Source: Chrysoperla carnea
Lineage: Eukaryota; Arthropoda; Insecta; Neuroptera; Chrysopidae
Assembly: GCF_905475395.1 (NCBI RefSeq)
Contig: NC_058338.1
Location: 68,211,435 to 68,275,434 of the forward strand
Length of the DNA stretch: 64,000 nt
Reading direction: 5' to 3'
Positions within the stretch are counted from its first letter, which is position 1. Each line of letters starts with the position of its first letter. Below the pieces are notes generated by a model that had not been told where the DNA came from, searched no databases, and worked only from the letters and a program-made list of their open reading frames with translations. A program made the position numbers and the translations under genes. Shown in pieces: positions 27,272 to 42,000 of the stretch.

Positions 27272-30038
27272 GTAAGTGCAAAATTTTTTCTATTACTTCA
27301 TGCTTCCTACCTCCTTGAAATTTTAAGTTTTTACATTAAGTATCCTATTTAGTCTAGATAGGGTATCACAAAACTTTCGCGTTAGAAGATCAGAGTGGTA
27401 TTATATAGAGAATAAAAATTTGGTCATTTCATTTATATCCCACGGTTAATTTTATGAACAATAAATTTTACTCTTTGATGGAAAAGCCTTGTTTATTTTA
27501 GTTTCTTTTACATATTGTAAAGGAGTTAAGAGTTTCCACAAAGTTTACTTTAAGCTGGTAAGCGTAACAGCATGAACCGATATTTCAAATCTTGATAGCA
27601 AATTTCCATACTTGAAAGACTATATTTGTACTTTGATATCAAATTTTCATACTTCAAAAACTAACTGTATCATTGAATGACCTGACACTTATTTGAGAAT
27701 TCAGACTTCAGAACGTTCGCATTAAAATGATACCACCCAAAAAAATTCTTTCGGTAGTGAAAAATAATTTATAAAATTTGATAAAAATTAAAATTTATGT
27801 AGAAATAAACTCAAATATTTTGATATTAAGTCATTGTAGGTTATGTTACCATCAACTTTATACATATAATAATTACATATACGACTGTTGTTTTTACCAA
27901 TATTACGTCACCAAACTGACTGACAGCGTTGTGAGAATAAAAAATATTTAAAATTAATTTAATTTTATCGCAAGAAAGCATGTTTATTTTGCCGAAATAT
28001 ATTTTCTTGTGACTTGTTATTAGGAAAACCGAAATTTTGAAGTACTTTTTCAAACATAGTAGAATACCCTATTTTGATTAACCTCATATATGTGATGGTT
28101 TTTAAAAGATTTGAACTTGAATTAAGCCTTAATGAAGACCGTAAATAATAAAAAATATTTCTCACTTAAAAAAACGAATCGTATACTTTATGAAAGAAGG
28201 GGTGTTTGGTGGCGCAAATCATTGGAAAGTCAGAAAGCGTGAGATTTATAAATTTATATTTTGACAATTTGATAAAGTAATTTGAGGGGTGATTATTTAT
28301 GGTTCAGCCACTCACTTCACTATACTGTTGCTATTATTATTATTATTATACAGCTTTACAGCAATATTAATATTATTATTTACAATTACATAAAAAGAAA
28401 TGGATATATGTGCTTATTTTTTTATAGAAGTATTAAATTACAAGAATTGTAACTTTGAAAATAAAAAATGAATTAAATTAAAATATCAAATTTTTTACTA
28501 ATATTAAGTTACATATTTTATCTTTTAATATTATATTAATCAAACGTTCCATAAATATTTTGATTGGTTATAATATATTTGATTTTAGTAGTTTATGACT
28601 TTCAAAGATTTTGAGTTTAGAATTTTGAATTCTTCGAACCTTGAAAAATAATATTGCAAAAATTTAAGTAAAACGGTATCATACTCGAACTGAATGTTGT
28701 TTTTAACATTATGTCAAAGTATTCAAATTTTTCTCATACGTAAACGTGATTTCACCCTATTAGCTCAGTTGGTTAAGGCGTAGCCAATTCCATCCGCGGT
28801 ATGCTTAGGGTAGCGGGTTCGATTCTCGCGGTCGCAACAATATTAACTTAAATAATAGTTGTGATGGCCGGCTGATGTAGTGTATGTTATATGCATGAAG
28901 GAGGTGCACTCAGCCTCTGAAATTGAGGAGCTGATAAATGAAATTATAAGCGAAAAGTAAAACACATATATGGTATCACAATGGGCTCTATAGCCTCAGT
29001 GTGTCCTTCGTGGACAGCCAATATCACGTAACCTAACCTAAATGTGATTTCAATTGTTTTTTTAAGCTCTCAAATATTGACATCGGTGTAGAATTTTTCT
29101 ATATATACGTCGAGCGAAATTTAATTCTATCATACCTTCCTGACAGGTATTTCAGTTGGTACATTCATCATACGCTAAATTACAACCATATAAACATTTC
29201 TACCACAAAAATGGTTGTTAACATGTTATATTTTAAAAAATAACTAGATTGGAATGAGACAATTAACCAACGCTTCCACCAAAAAACGGATTGAATGATA
29301 ATTTTTTGTACCTGGCAAAGTTCAAATATACATAAATTTCTTAAAACTTTGTAAAAGCCAATGATCATTTCTAATTTTATGCCAAAATCGGTCGTAAAGC
29401 TCGCAGACAATTGAATATCAATCATTCGTATATAAAAAAAAAGTTCAATTTATGATTACAAAGTCGAACCTGGATAAGCAACAGCTTTTCTTACTCTACA
29501 CAGTTGTCAAAAAACTGTTCAATTTATGAAAATCTACATATGATTATGAACATCGGTCCGAAACAACAACAAAATTATTTTTTAAATGAAAAGCCCTATT
29601 GAACATTTTTTCTAGCTTATAGAGCCTTATCTTAAAATTGATAATAAATCCGAGCGTCTTTAACTTGCTTTAAACTTGCTTCTTTGGTATGTGCTTAGTC
29701 TGATAAATAAACAACGACCGGCGTTTGGTATAAGAGTGCTGTTATTGACAAAATAAATAATTGTCCATGTGAAAAACTGGACTCTCACTTATACCGACTC
29801 CTTTAAGTCGAGAGGCAGTCTAATTTATAAAGGCAAAAATTTTCAAAATGACACTCTTTCTGTATCTGTCAGTTCTATTCTTTCCTTGCTTCTACTGATT
29901 TATTATTTGGCAACCATATCTGTATAATAAATTTTCCGATATGCAGAATATTATCAAACAGATATATCAATAAGTAATACAAGCAATAAATTCAATAAAC
30001 AAAATTTCCATTCTCAAATATTATCCATAATATTACAT

Positions 30039-30070
<32 letters not shown>

Positions 30071-33000
30071 CTTTGATGACATAACAAAGGCACTAAGTTT
30101 GTATATCTACAGATGGAAAATGAGAAGACAAAGAGTAAGAGTATTGAGTGAGATTAGATAAGGATATAGAACAAATATCGTTTCTATAATGTTTGAAACA
30201 GCAAACTTATATACAATCATGGTGGGTATGATCGGTGAAAATCAGACCAATGAGTTTCTGATTCCATAAATGCTTGTATTCATTCCAAATTAATTCCTTT
30301 TTCTTTTTACAAATAATTTTTACATGAATTATGTAAGTACTACCAATTCACACCAATTACAAATTCTTATTTTTCAATTATATTACTTATAAAAAAGTAT
30401 TCATTATTTAATAAAATGGTATCAATAACTAAAATTAAATATTCAATAACAAAGATGATACGCTTTTTTTTTTACTTCAGAGAGAGGATTTTTACTTCCC
30501 GGACAGGATGGTTAAGTTGGTTTTTGAGAATACACAAAGTATGAACATTTAAAACTCCTATAATAAAGAGTTAGATATAATAGTTGAACCATTATACATA
30601 TAAAAATAAGTTTTTCTTTGAAAAGACGGATAATAATCTTTAAAACTTTTTAACTTTTTCGATTTTTAACCAATTTCATTTCAATTTTAATGTTTTGTTA
30701 TGGTATTAAGTCCAGTTTAACAGTTTGATAGTGTAATCAGCATCTACACAATTGAAACTGTATTAAATTTAAATAATACTAAATTCATATTGATTCACCG
30801 CGTGGCTTTTGCTAAGTAAACATTTTAGTTTATTTTAATAATATATGTGATTTTATATTTTATTAACAGTTACTGAACCAATTCAATTTGATAGCATTGA
30901 GTTGAACTTAAGCATACAGAACAAAAACCTATACATTATCTCAGTCATTGCAAACATCTCAAAACCTTTAGGTTAGATTATATTGGCTGTCCACGAAGGA
31001 CATACTTAGGCTATAGAGCACATTGTGATACCATATGTGTTTTACCACCTTTTCCGCTAATTATTTCACTTATCAGCTTCTCAATTATTTTCGAAGGCTG
31101 AGTGCACCCCCTTCATGCATATACCATGCACTAAATTTTAGTCGTGACGGCGGAAATCGAACCCGCTACCCTAGGTATACCGCGGACGGAATTATTACGT
31201 AGTTGGTTACGCCATAACCAACTGAGCTACCAGGGTTGACCTCTAAACCTTCAGAAATCATAAAATTTTTTATTTCAATTTTCAAGATAAATAGAATAAC
31301 TTTCTAACAGAAAGTTACTAAACTAAAGACTCCCCTATATACTATACAGGACTAATATTATATTGTAATAATAACAAAGTCATTCCCCGTTCCGTTGTAG
31401 TAAGCATATGCTTGTTATATTTTCGTTATGACTTCTCAACATATACATACAAACATACATACGTACACACACACATAGAACAATACCGAAAATTACAAAA
31501 TGGCGATGCATGCAAATATTATACCATAATATATAGAACCCCAAAATATTTTGTTGTTATAGTTATTAGGTATGTATTGGTTTTTGGTATGGTGGTTGGT
31601 ACTATTGGTTTGAATGTGCTACGTTTATATTTGAGAGTGTTGTACCTACGATCACAAATTATTGGCACCATTATTCCTTAACACTAATACTGCATTTTTG
31701 TTGAAAAATTAGACAGTTGTCGATTAAAACTGTCTTTAGCATAATCATCCCTATACTTCAAAAGTTCCGCTTATAGGCATCCTCTTCTCAGATTTTTTTT
31801 TTCTGACTCCCAAGGGAAATGACTTCTTTCTTTCCACTTTTACTACGATAAGTTATTCAAGCCAACTTAATTGGGAGGATAATAATTGTAGGATTAAGAA
31901 CCTGCCTATAATAATTAATCAGTGGTATAATACGTTGTTTTAATCCAAAGTACATGATACAAGTATTCCAACTTTACCTCCTCAACATTATACTTTATGT
32001 AGAAAATGAGCAATCATTTAGGTAGAATGTGATTTAATACTCCAAACACGTTATGCAACTTTTAATAATATAATTTTCTTCGCTCTTTACACTATAATAA
32101 TTCTTTATTTCTAACTTACTTAAAAACAAAAGCACATGAATAAAAACTCTCTCGGTTGCTTGCGTTATTGTAAGTAAATTTTCCCTTCGTATAGTTGTAG
32201 TTTCATAGAAAACACTTTGCCCTGTTGTACCAAGGTCCAACACTTTACATTATATACAAATTTTCCTCTATTTGTGTGCTCTTGTTGTGTTGGTAACATG
32301 TAACAAAGTGAGAGTGTAATATTTGGGTATGTTATAATGGTGGTAGTGGAGAGACTGACAGAGAGAATTTTAGGTGACATACAGTTGAACAATTTAATAT
32401 TTACGCTTTTTTTTAGTTTTTATTTTCGTTTCCAAAGATTTTGAATGTAATTTGACGGTTGATTAGTGACAGGTTTTTGCATTAGTTTTTTTGTATCTGT
32501 CTGTAACACAGTAGATAGAAGAAAGACTAAACGAAAGTTAAAGATTTATCTCAGAGTTTTAAGCCAATTCCTCTTATAAAGCAGAAGGTACTTTATATGT
32601 TTGAACTTTCCTAATCAAATTTGATTTACATACATTAGCATAGTTGACTTTTAAAATAAAAAATTTTATTTATTTGTTGTCTTATTGGACACTTGAACCA
32701 CAATTTTTATTTAAGAAATTAAATCGAGGCCCAACTATATTTTCGAAACACAAGAAGTTCTTAAAGTAAAGTAAACTTCTTAAAACGAAAAGATACAGTT
32801 GTTCGTAAGTCCATCGTTTGCCGTCTGTTCTTTCGTACAATCTTCGTACAAAGTGGTCTATATCGACAACCAGGAATCGATTCATTGATCCAAGAGGCCT
32901 GCGGTAGGGAAAACAATTTTTAACAACGTAGATAGGGAATAAAAGGTCATCACAGATTTTCAGATTGCTGGGAGAGGCTTAAAAAATTTACCGTCGTTGA

Positions 33001-36000
33001 TTTACTCAAGGATGTCATAGCATAAGGGATAACTCAGGGTGGACTTTGGGATAAACAGGTAAAATAATTTGAGAACACCCTCAAATTTTCGTTATGCAAG
33101 CACAGTCATACAGGATGATGGGTCACATTTTTTAAGATACTTAACCGAAATCAGAGTTTAAAGTTCAGTTTTCGGTTAAATATCTTAAAAAATGTGATCC
33201 ATGTATGACTGTGGAAAATTTCAAAACGATATTCCTATAAATAACAAAAATATGAGGGTGTCTTCATCTTAAATGCGACACACAAGATTACGATCAAAAT
33301 CCATCAAAATTGAGTTGATCTAGCTCTTGATATAATTTTACAAGTACTAAGCCTAGATTATGAACAAATTTGGAACTTATCGGTAATATTTATTTTGTAT
33401 AAAGCAAGACTAAACATTCATATAGGTATGAATGATATCATATATTATCCTATATATATCATGTATTATAATAGGAGTAATGAATTGGACGAATGTTTCA
33501 CGGCGGGTTGGTTGCATAGCAACGCGGCCGTTTGATGTCTTCATCTCGCGGCTTCTCCCTGATTGGTCCGTAACCAATACCATATACACAATGTTATACA
33601 GTTCGTAATATACATACAGTATAGTAGTGATATTCATGTGGTAGAATATATTTTACAGAGTAAAAACAATTTTTGATATATTATTCATCTTCTCATAATT
33701 TGTTCACCCATATTTTTAGTGGTTTAATTTTAACTCATTCACTCACACAAATAACTTATTATAACTCTAATTATACGGTATATTAATTAAATTGTATGGA
33801 AAATAATAGATAAAGCTTTCATATTATTATGAAACGTCTTTTTGAAAATTATTATTATTTTTGGCATTAACTTTTATTGGTGGTGTTAATAAAATTAATT
33901 GATGGTAATTGATGGATATACTTTTTTTTCTTAAAAGTGGGAGCTTTTTGTTTCTTAAGCAATACGAATCTTTTGTTTTGGAATTTTTTTAAGGAATTTT
34001 GTCTCTAAACTTGAAGCCAGTTGATGCTTAATAGATCTTCTTTTAACAGAATCATTTGTTTAGTATATTTAGCAAAATAAAACTGAAAGCTAGTTAGTTT
34101 TAAAATTAGTTTCTGGCAAATCTAGCTCAAAGTTAAATTAAAACATAATTAAATTTATTGTTTCTCCAAGCTTGTGATTAAGAGCTTTGCTGATCCTCCA
34201 ACAATAGCTTCTGGCCATTATTACATTTACGAAATGGTCATTGAAATATTACAAAGAAATTGTTAAAACGAACCCCGATATCTTCAGTAGTTTTTCAATG
34301 GCAAGCACTGGCATAAGTTTTTCAACCTTAGCAAGCTTTATTTATGTGACCAAATAATGGCAGTTAATTAGTAAATAAATAATGAGATAATGCAAAACCA
34401 TTTTATGGTCTATGATGTATTAAGTTGAACTTTACTCATCTGATAACCAGATGGGACATATTTTTTATAAAATTTTATTGATTTTTTCACTCCTATCATA
34501 TAGCTTTTCTATCGAAAAGTGTTCATGATTATTTTTTATTAAATAAATTTTAATCTATTTTTACCAAGAACGGTTTTTTCAGGAAAGCTTATATCATTAT
34601 TTTCGTAATTAAACTATCTTTCTTTTGATACCAATTTCGATTGGTTAACAGATTGATGTAGTTACCTATATTGACTTAACTTTTCATGTTGTATGAACAG
34701 ATCTACACCGATCTGTTAACCAATCAAAATTGGTATCAGAAAGATAATTTAATTACGAAAATGTATAGAAACCGTTCATGAAAAAAATTGATTAAATTTA
34801 ATTTAAGTAAAAACATACCGATAAAAAAACTATGATAGGAATGTTTAAAAATCAAAAAAATTTCATAACATAAATTTGTCTCATCTGGCTATTAGATGGG
34901 TGAAGTTCAACCTTGTACCGTTTCCTGTGCTATTAATAAAAGTCAAAAATTAGTGAATTCACAAAATTATCATAACAAAAAATGTATAATAAAAATTTTT
35001 TTAACATTTTTAGATTTTAAATTTACTGTAAACTGTCAATTATCCATATCTATTCGCTTTTGGCCAAAACGTCTTACAACCTTGCTCCGTAGTTCTGCTC
35101 TATGTGAAAAACGGGTGGTTTCTAGATCCCATAAACCATTAACAAGAGAGCTCTTCGTGAATTATCGTTTTGACTTTTGATTTAATTCCTGGATTAATTT
35201 AAGTAAAATTATTCTTCCTTAAAAAACTATGGTCTTTATAAAAAAGACTTTTTAACACTTTTTTTTCCACAACCTAAAATGATTCAAGGAAACACCATCA
35301 CCTGATTCAAGCAATTCTTCATTTTTTCATGATTTCTTTAGGTATAAGTTCTTAACTTAAAGAAAATAGAGAAATTAAATACGGACGTCGATTTTCATCA
35401 ATAGGTACTATATAATTTACCTTAGCAAAGTATGGTAAACTGAAAAAGGATCCCTTTTTATATACATCGAACTGTAATTGACTTAAAGGATATTATACCT
35501 ATACATATATATGTCTATCTTTTAATTAAATTACTGGTGTAAAATAGAATATTTGTAAACCAAAAGGATAAAAATGATTTCCTTTTATATGAGTGTGTGT
35601 GTTTATATGCCGACGTCATCGAATGAGAAAAGATATATACCCGAAACGTATATATATAAGAGAAAAACAATTTTGTATATAAATGTTGAAATATAAAGTC
35701 CCTTTAGAATATTTTGTGTCCATTCTTTTACTTTACTCTATACCAATGCCAACATATCTGTACATGAGTTGTTCAAAGAACAAAGGCAATACACATCCTA
35801 TATATCCCATGGGATATGATGATACGATTGTATTTTAACTCTTCAAAAAGTAGTAGTAAATAGTATAGTCCCTTAGAGTACCGCCAAACATTATTGTGAA
35901 AACAAGGGTCATCCAATTAAAATGATATAAACTTAACTCTGTCTGCATTCATTCTCTCGGACAACAACAAGTGTTTTGTTGTAAATTGAGAAAATTAACT

Positions 36001-39000
36001 AACACACAAAATAATTATTATTCTTCTTTTATATATGTAATATGAAAACCCAATACTCCCCTATATTTTATTTCGTTAAATCCGTTTTGTTTTTTATTAA
36101 TATTTTTAATTTAAATCAAGCTACACAAAATATGGATTTACCTCATTCTCGTTTCGCATTAGCTGACGATCACGCCACCCATAATAACAAGTGAACTTTG
36201 GTAAAAGTAGGGGTGATTGGGGTAAAAATTATTCATTATAAGGAGATAAAATTATATTGAATTTTTTTTGAATTCTATAAAATAGCTATATGCAACGTAT
36301 AATAAACAAGTGTGTAGAAATCCCTACTAATTATGGTTCTGAGCTGTATATTAAACAGACCAATAGTCGTCTTCGCAGAAATTTTTGTATAATGAGTTCA
36401 TTGATGTAGGACCCTCGCATATAATTCTAATTTTGGACAAGCAAATAATTAAATCGCTAATTTTCCTTTACAAGTGAGTATATTTGTCAATTATTTAAGA
36501 ACCAACCCAGTTATAACTTGACAATATAAGACGAAAAGTAAGAATACAATATTTTGATATATGCAGTAATTTTCAAAAGTGAAAATTTTGTTTCATTATT
36601 TAGTTTTCGATATCAAGGTACATATCGAAAATCAAGGCACATATCGAAAAATTATATTCTTATTTTTCGTCTACATTCATGAAGTTCATAACAAAATTCA
36701 TCATCAACGTACAAATAATTTCAACCCAAAAAATCAGGTACAAATAATTTCAACCTAAATCTAAAATTACCTTGGTAGTCGTACTACCAAAAATAGATTT
36801 CAATCGGCTAAATTCAATTGTTAAAATACATTTCTGATTGAATACTTTTTTTATTTTTATTAAAAATCGATATGTTTAATACACTAAGATGTACTTTCAA
36901 GATTTTGAAGCCTTTCAAAATTATAAAAAGAAAACCAAGAAATTATAAACTTACAAAAATTATTGTCCGCCTCTTTCTTGCAAAACGGAATTTTATATGA
37001 AGCCATTATCTTGATTGCTAGAAATGTCTGATAGTTAGAGGGATTTTTAACGTTTCATATTTTGAAGCCAACTTGAATTTTCTATACGTAAGTCAAAATT
37101 ATTAACTAAAAATAATTAACAAAATTGTGAACAAAAAACACATTTTCACCGAAATTCATATAGCTGTACAAATTTTTTTTTTGTCAATTTGTTTATTTTA
37201 ATTCCACTTCTATGCAAAATTAAAAATATTTTTTAATGGATTTGCAGTTTATTTGAATTAATCATCATTTGTGATTTTGAACATATGGAATATATATATG
37301 CCAAGAGTTTGATGGATACATATGGATATGTAGAAACATATTCATGTATGTAGTATATATATGACATGTGCAATATATAAATATATATACACGTACTACA
37401 TATAACTGCTTTATTGCGATTATATTGACTGGTCCTGTGGGTTTTCAATGCAAACTGAATTAACTTTTATGTATCGATAATGCACATAGAATATACAGGC
37501 TGTTTCGGGAAAAATCATGCAAATGCTATATTTACTCTACCACAATACTCGAAATAAAATTGTACACATATTAAGAAATTTTATTTAAAAAATATAATTA
37601 AAAAATATTCAACAGACTCAGATTTCGCTAAATATCGATATTTCAATTGCAATGCAACCATCGTCAGTAGCTAAATTTATTCATATAATACTTTACAAAC
37701 ATTTTTTACTTTTAAGTTAAAAGTAAGTATGTAAAACATTACCAACAAATTATAGAAAACCTTAAAGATAAAATACAATAATTATCACAAAGTTAAAAAA
37801 ATAAATTCTTCAAAACCACCAAACTTTTTATAAACATTTCACAACAAATTATTTTATTGTATTTATTTCAATAACAATGCAAAAGCTTATCTAAAAGTTT
37901 TGTTTAAACACTAATTTACGCATTTAAAGACTAATTTATGGTAAATTTGTTGGTGGCAAGAACAGTCCTTGCACCATTTTTGGAAAATATAAGCAATTTG
38001 CAGTTTTATGTGTATTGATTATATGAATAGATACAATGTCTTAGTATTTTGTACACTGTTGTCACAAAAAGTGCACGAATATAAGAGCATGTTTTCACAA
38101 CCTTCACTAAAACAGGGAACTACCTTAGGACTTTGGGATTTCCAAGCAATAGACAAAAAAACGAATAAAATTTACAATTTTGGAGAGTTAAGAGTACGGT
38201 AATTAACTTCTTCTACACTTCGCGGTGTTTCTATATTAGCGTCAGAGCTCTTCGTTACTAGGAAAATTGATGCTAGTATAAGGAACCGTGCTCGAAGATA
38301 TCAATATTCCTGTGTAAATAAAACTCCAAATAATAACTCAACGATCAAAATCAAGTGCTACGAAAGTTTATTATTAAAACTTTATTTTATTTTCTAAAAC
38401 ACGCTGTATAAAAGGATATACTCTAGCATCCCTGATTATTATATACACATAGACGGTATTCAAAAATCTAAAACAAAAAATGAATTTTTTTTATATATGG
38501 AATATTTTATTTTTTATGAAACATATTTTTAATTTATAATTCTGAAAATAAATTTGTAAACAATATAATGTTGCTTCTATTTTCTGCTAAAAAAGTATTA
38601 TACATTCGCCTAGAAATCGAATATCTGTTTTGAAAACCAGTTGCAGAAATTTGAAATTTCTCAAATATATTTATCATAAGCAAAATTGTAGAAAATTGCA
38701 GTAATTTTTCATCAAAATTACTATAATGAAGAATGAAAGACAACTGAAAAATTCTGAAAAATTGTGTGCAAATACTAGTAAACAAAAAAAACTGAAATAA
38801 TTATCGAAGAACACCGGAATTTATCGACTCTTTTCTTTTTAAGCTTTATAGGGCTAGCACCGATAGCCACCATTTCTTGTATAATTATGATAAAAATTCT
38901 TCGTTAATTCGATAAATTTAAATTTAAAAATTGAATTTCTAGGAATATAAAAATTAGTAAAAGCCAATATTTGGTAATCAATTTGTGTTTATCTTACTTA

Positions 39001-42000
39001 GCTTCAAATAAAATTTAACAAATCACCTCTGAATTGTATGTCTTTAAGTTGACTTTTGAGTATTTCACAATTTCTACATTTTTCACAAATAATTTCAATA
39101 AAGGATTTTATACTTGTGGACACAGAAATATAATTATATTATTATAAAGTAAATTGTTATTTTCATAGTCAAAAACAATTTTCAAATTTAATAATTTCAA
39201 CAATACAGATACAAACATATCAACTCTCATTATTCTCTGAGACTATTAATAAATTGACAATAATAATAATAATAATCATAATAATAAGAGTTAAAACTGT
39301 TACGAACCAGTGAATTTTAATACACTTAGGACAATCATACATTTTATATAGAACAGAGAGAAATTCTCATATCATATCAAATCATATATATACATATATA
39401 TATATATAGGTATTATATGTTTATTATATTATATTTTGTTTATATAATTATAAATATTGTTATATTAAACGTTAAAATTGTTAAAATATATATATCAAAG
39501 ATATTTTGTTTTATAATCTAATTAGGTATATTCATTTCGTAGGTTAATTGTGTAGTTGAGTTTCTTCGATGTTGCAATTTTATTTATTTGTGTAAAATAG
39601 TAGGTATAAGCAAAAATGCACACCCCAAATAAAATATTTTCATTTAATATAAAAATTGACAATAATTTTTAAAACTTTCTTTTATTTCCCTGCGCCTCCA
39701 CCAGCACATATTAACTTGCAACTTCGAATGAAAAAATATTACCATTACATCTAATTCGATCATCATGAAAGTCAATTCAGTTCAACCGTATTCACATTAA
39801 TATGTATAAAAAAAGAGACTGACTGATGAATCAACGCACAGATGAAATCGCTGGGTCTAGAAGTGTGAAATTTTGTACAAACGTTCCTTAATTGATGTGA
39901 GTTAGTATCAAGAAGAGATTTTTGGAAATTCATCGTCCTAAAGTGTTAAAATGAGAGTTTCAATTTTGAAGTTAAAATGTAAAAAATGAGACATAAGCTC
40001 ATAATTCAAAACAAAAGTTTACTGTATGGCTATTTTCAAAAAATTCATTCTTTAAGGAGGTAATAAAAAAGAGAGTGTTAATTTATATGAAACTTTTCAT
40101 TTTTGAAGTAAGAAATGTAAAAATTAATATATGTGATCATAGTTCAAAACAAGAGTTTATTGCACCTCTTTTTTATTTTATTCTTTATGGGAGCGCAACG
40201 AGTTCAATGACCAAATCCGCGTTATTTTCCAAAAAGGTGGTAGTAAAATTGATGTTTAGTGGGGGCCCTAAGCGAGTCCAAGCGAGTGGAAGAGTAGCAA
40301 ATAGGTTTTCAAAGTTGGCAGTGTCTATATTGTGAGTAGTATATAGAGCGGATAAGTGAGGTAAAATTAGGTTCTCTAAATGAATCATTTAGGGAATTCG
40401 TAGAAATGAATCATTATCACAAGCGAAGTCGTGGGTAAAAGCTAGTAAATAAATAAATTAGTAAAGAATGCCTAATCATTATAACCTGTTACATTAGACT
40501 GTGAACTCACGATGAATTTAAATTCTATGGTTAATTTTACCGCCCTTTGAGAATTTATAAAAGTCTGCCAATGAAAAAAATTGAATTGAATAAATTCGAC
40601 ACTCAAATGAGTGTTTAATTGATAAAAAACTTTAAAGTTTTGATAAAATACTTGATGATTTTACCGTAGTCTTTACTACCTAGGAAGTTAAATAACTTTT
40701 TGCTCTAAAAATATTGTATAATCTCAAAAGAAAATTGAAATACGCTCATAATAAACTTATATTTTAATTTATTCTTTAACAAATGTGTCGGTAGCGGTTG
40801 CATAATCCTAAAAGATATTTTCCATGTAAACAATAATTGATCATCTGTACAATTTTCGAGTTAGTATTTTTTTTTTATTCGAAAACAATACTTAGAAAAT
40901 CTAAACACAACACATACACAAATAAATAATAGTAAATACAGTAAAGACAGGGGCAGGAACTATAAATAATATATCCTTCTCTTGTGTTTGTAATAAAAGT
41001 TTTCAATGTACATTTCTAGAAAGTATAAAACTTGTATAATACAATCCTCTGAGAAACAATAATAAAACACAAAGTCTTAGATGATAGTAGTTGTTAGATA
41101 TTTATTATTAAAGCTGGTAAGCACAAACTCCTTGTAAGATTCCGGTATAATATACCGTTATAGGACATAACAACATTGGACACGGAACCGGATATCTACC
41201 CTATAAGGCTTGTCGCCACTTTCCTGTTGGACATTACTTCATCTGAATGGTATATCTTATAAAACCACCAAGTATCAACCAATGAATAGGTTTCATAAAT
41301 TCACCACCCTGATACCCAGCCCTAACCTAACAACCCTCTGTTGTCTTATGTAAGTATATTATATGGTTATACAGGAGGAGAGTTTTAGGCCATAATATTA
41401 AAACCAAAACTATATTGTTATTGTCTTAGAAGTTTTATAACAAGAAAACATTTTCTCTTTATGTTGAAAATAGTGCCCATTTCATGTGAATGGTCATCAT
41501 TAAAACCAAAGTGGTATTAAATATACATTTTTTTTTATTTGTTATATTTTTGAGTGTCTATGTGTAACTATTAAATTTACAGAGTGACAAAAAAAAATTC
41601 GCAACAGGATGTTAGCGTTTCTTGTTTTCAATAATTTTTCGAAAAGATGGTTTAGGTCCAGTAAATTCTGGAATAACCCATGTTAACTCTTCCACCAAAC
41701 TTTCGTACCAATTAATATATAGGTATATACAAATATGACCAACTATTTTCAAATTTTCTTTTTTTTTACAGACGAAAATCGTGATTTAAATGGCGGTCAC
41801 CCGGATGATGACTTAAAAAGACAAAGGACACAATATAATGGGGACCAATTATATTCAAATGTAAGTTACAAAATTTTTTCGAAGTACTAATTCCTTTAGG
41901 TACCTGATTTATTATGTTCATTCAACTAATTTTTGCCTATTTACTCTTTAATAGCTATGGTCAAGCAAATGGAGTATCAAAGATGAACATAAGTTACTGT

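Larger units (their letters stand above)
27272..41771 (+). other. 14.5-kb Pax intron; repeats and a GC-rich patch
   Basis: The intron lies between the octapeptide exon and the homeodomain-remnant exon. It holds two SINE copies, several foldback elements, microsatellites and a GC-rich patch at 33480-33580. In Drosophila the well-known sparkling eye enhancer is in an intron of this gene, so regulatory sequence is plausible here, but I cannot point to a matching Lozenge/Su(H)/Ets cluster by eye. Confidence 0.7.

Noticed and set aside
28755..28840. A tRNA gene at the A/B-box sequence
   Set aside because: The A-to-B spacing is too wide, no acceptor stem pairs, and it is followed by a conserved non-tRNA body with target duplications; a second copy exists. 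It is a SINE.
31412..31681. 89-codon open frame with signal-like hydrophobic end
   Set aside because: It includes an ACATAC-rich low-complexity start and has no recognisable domain; chance frame in the intron.
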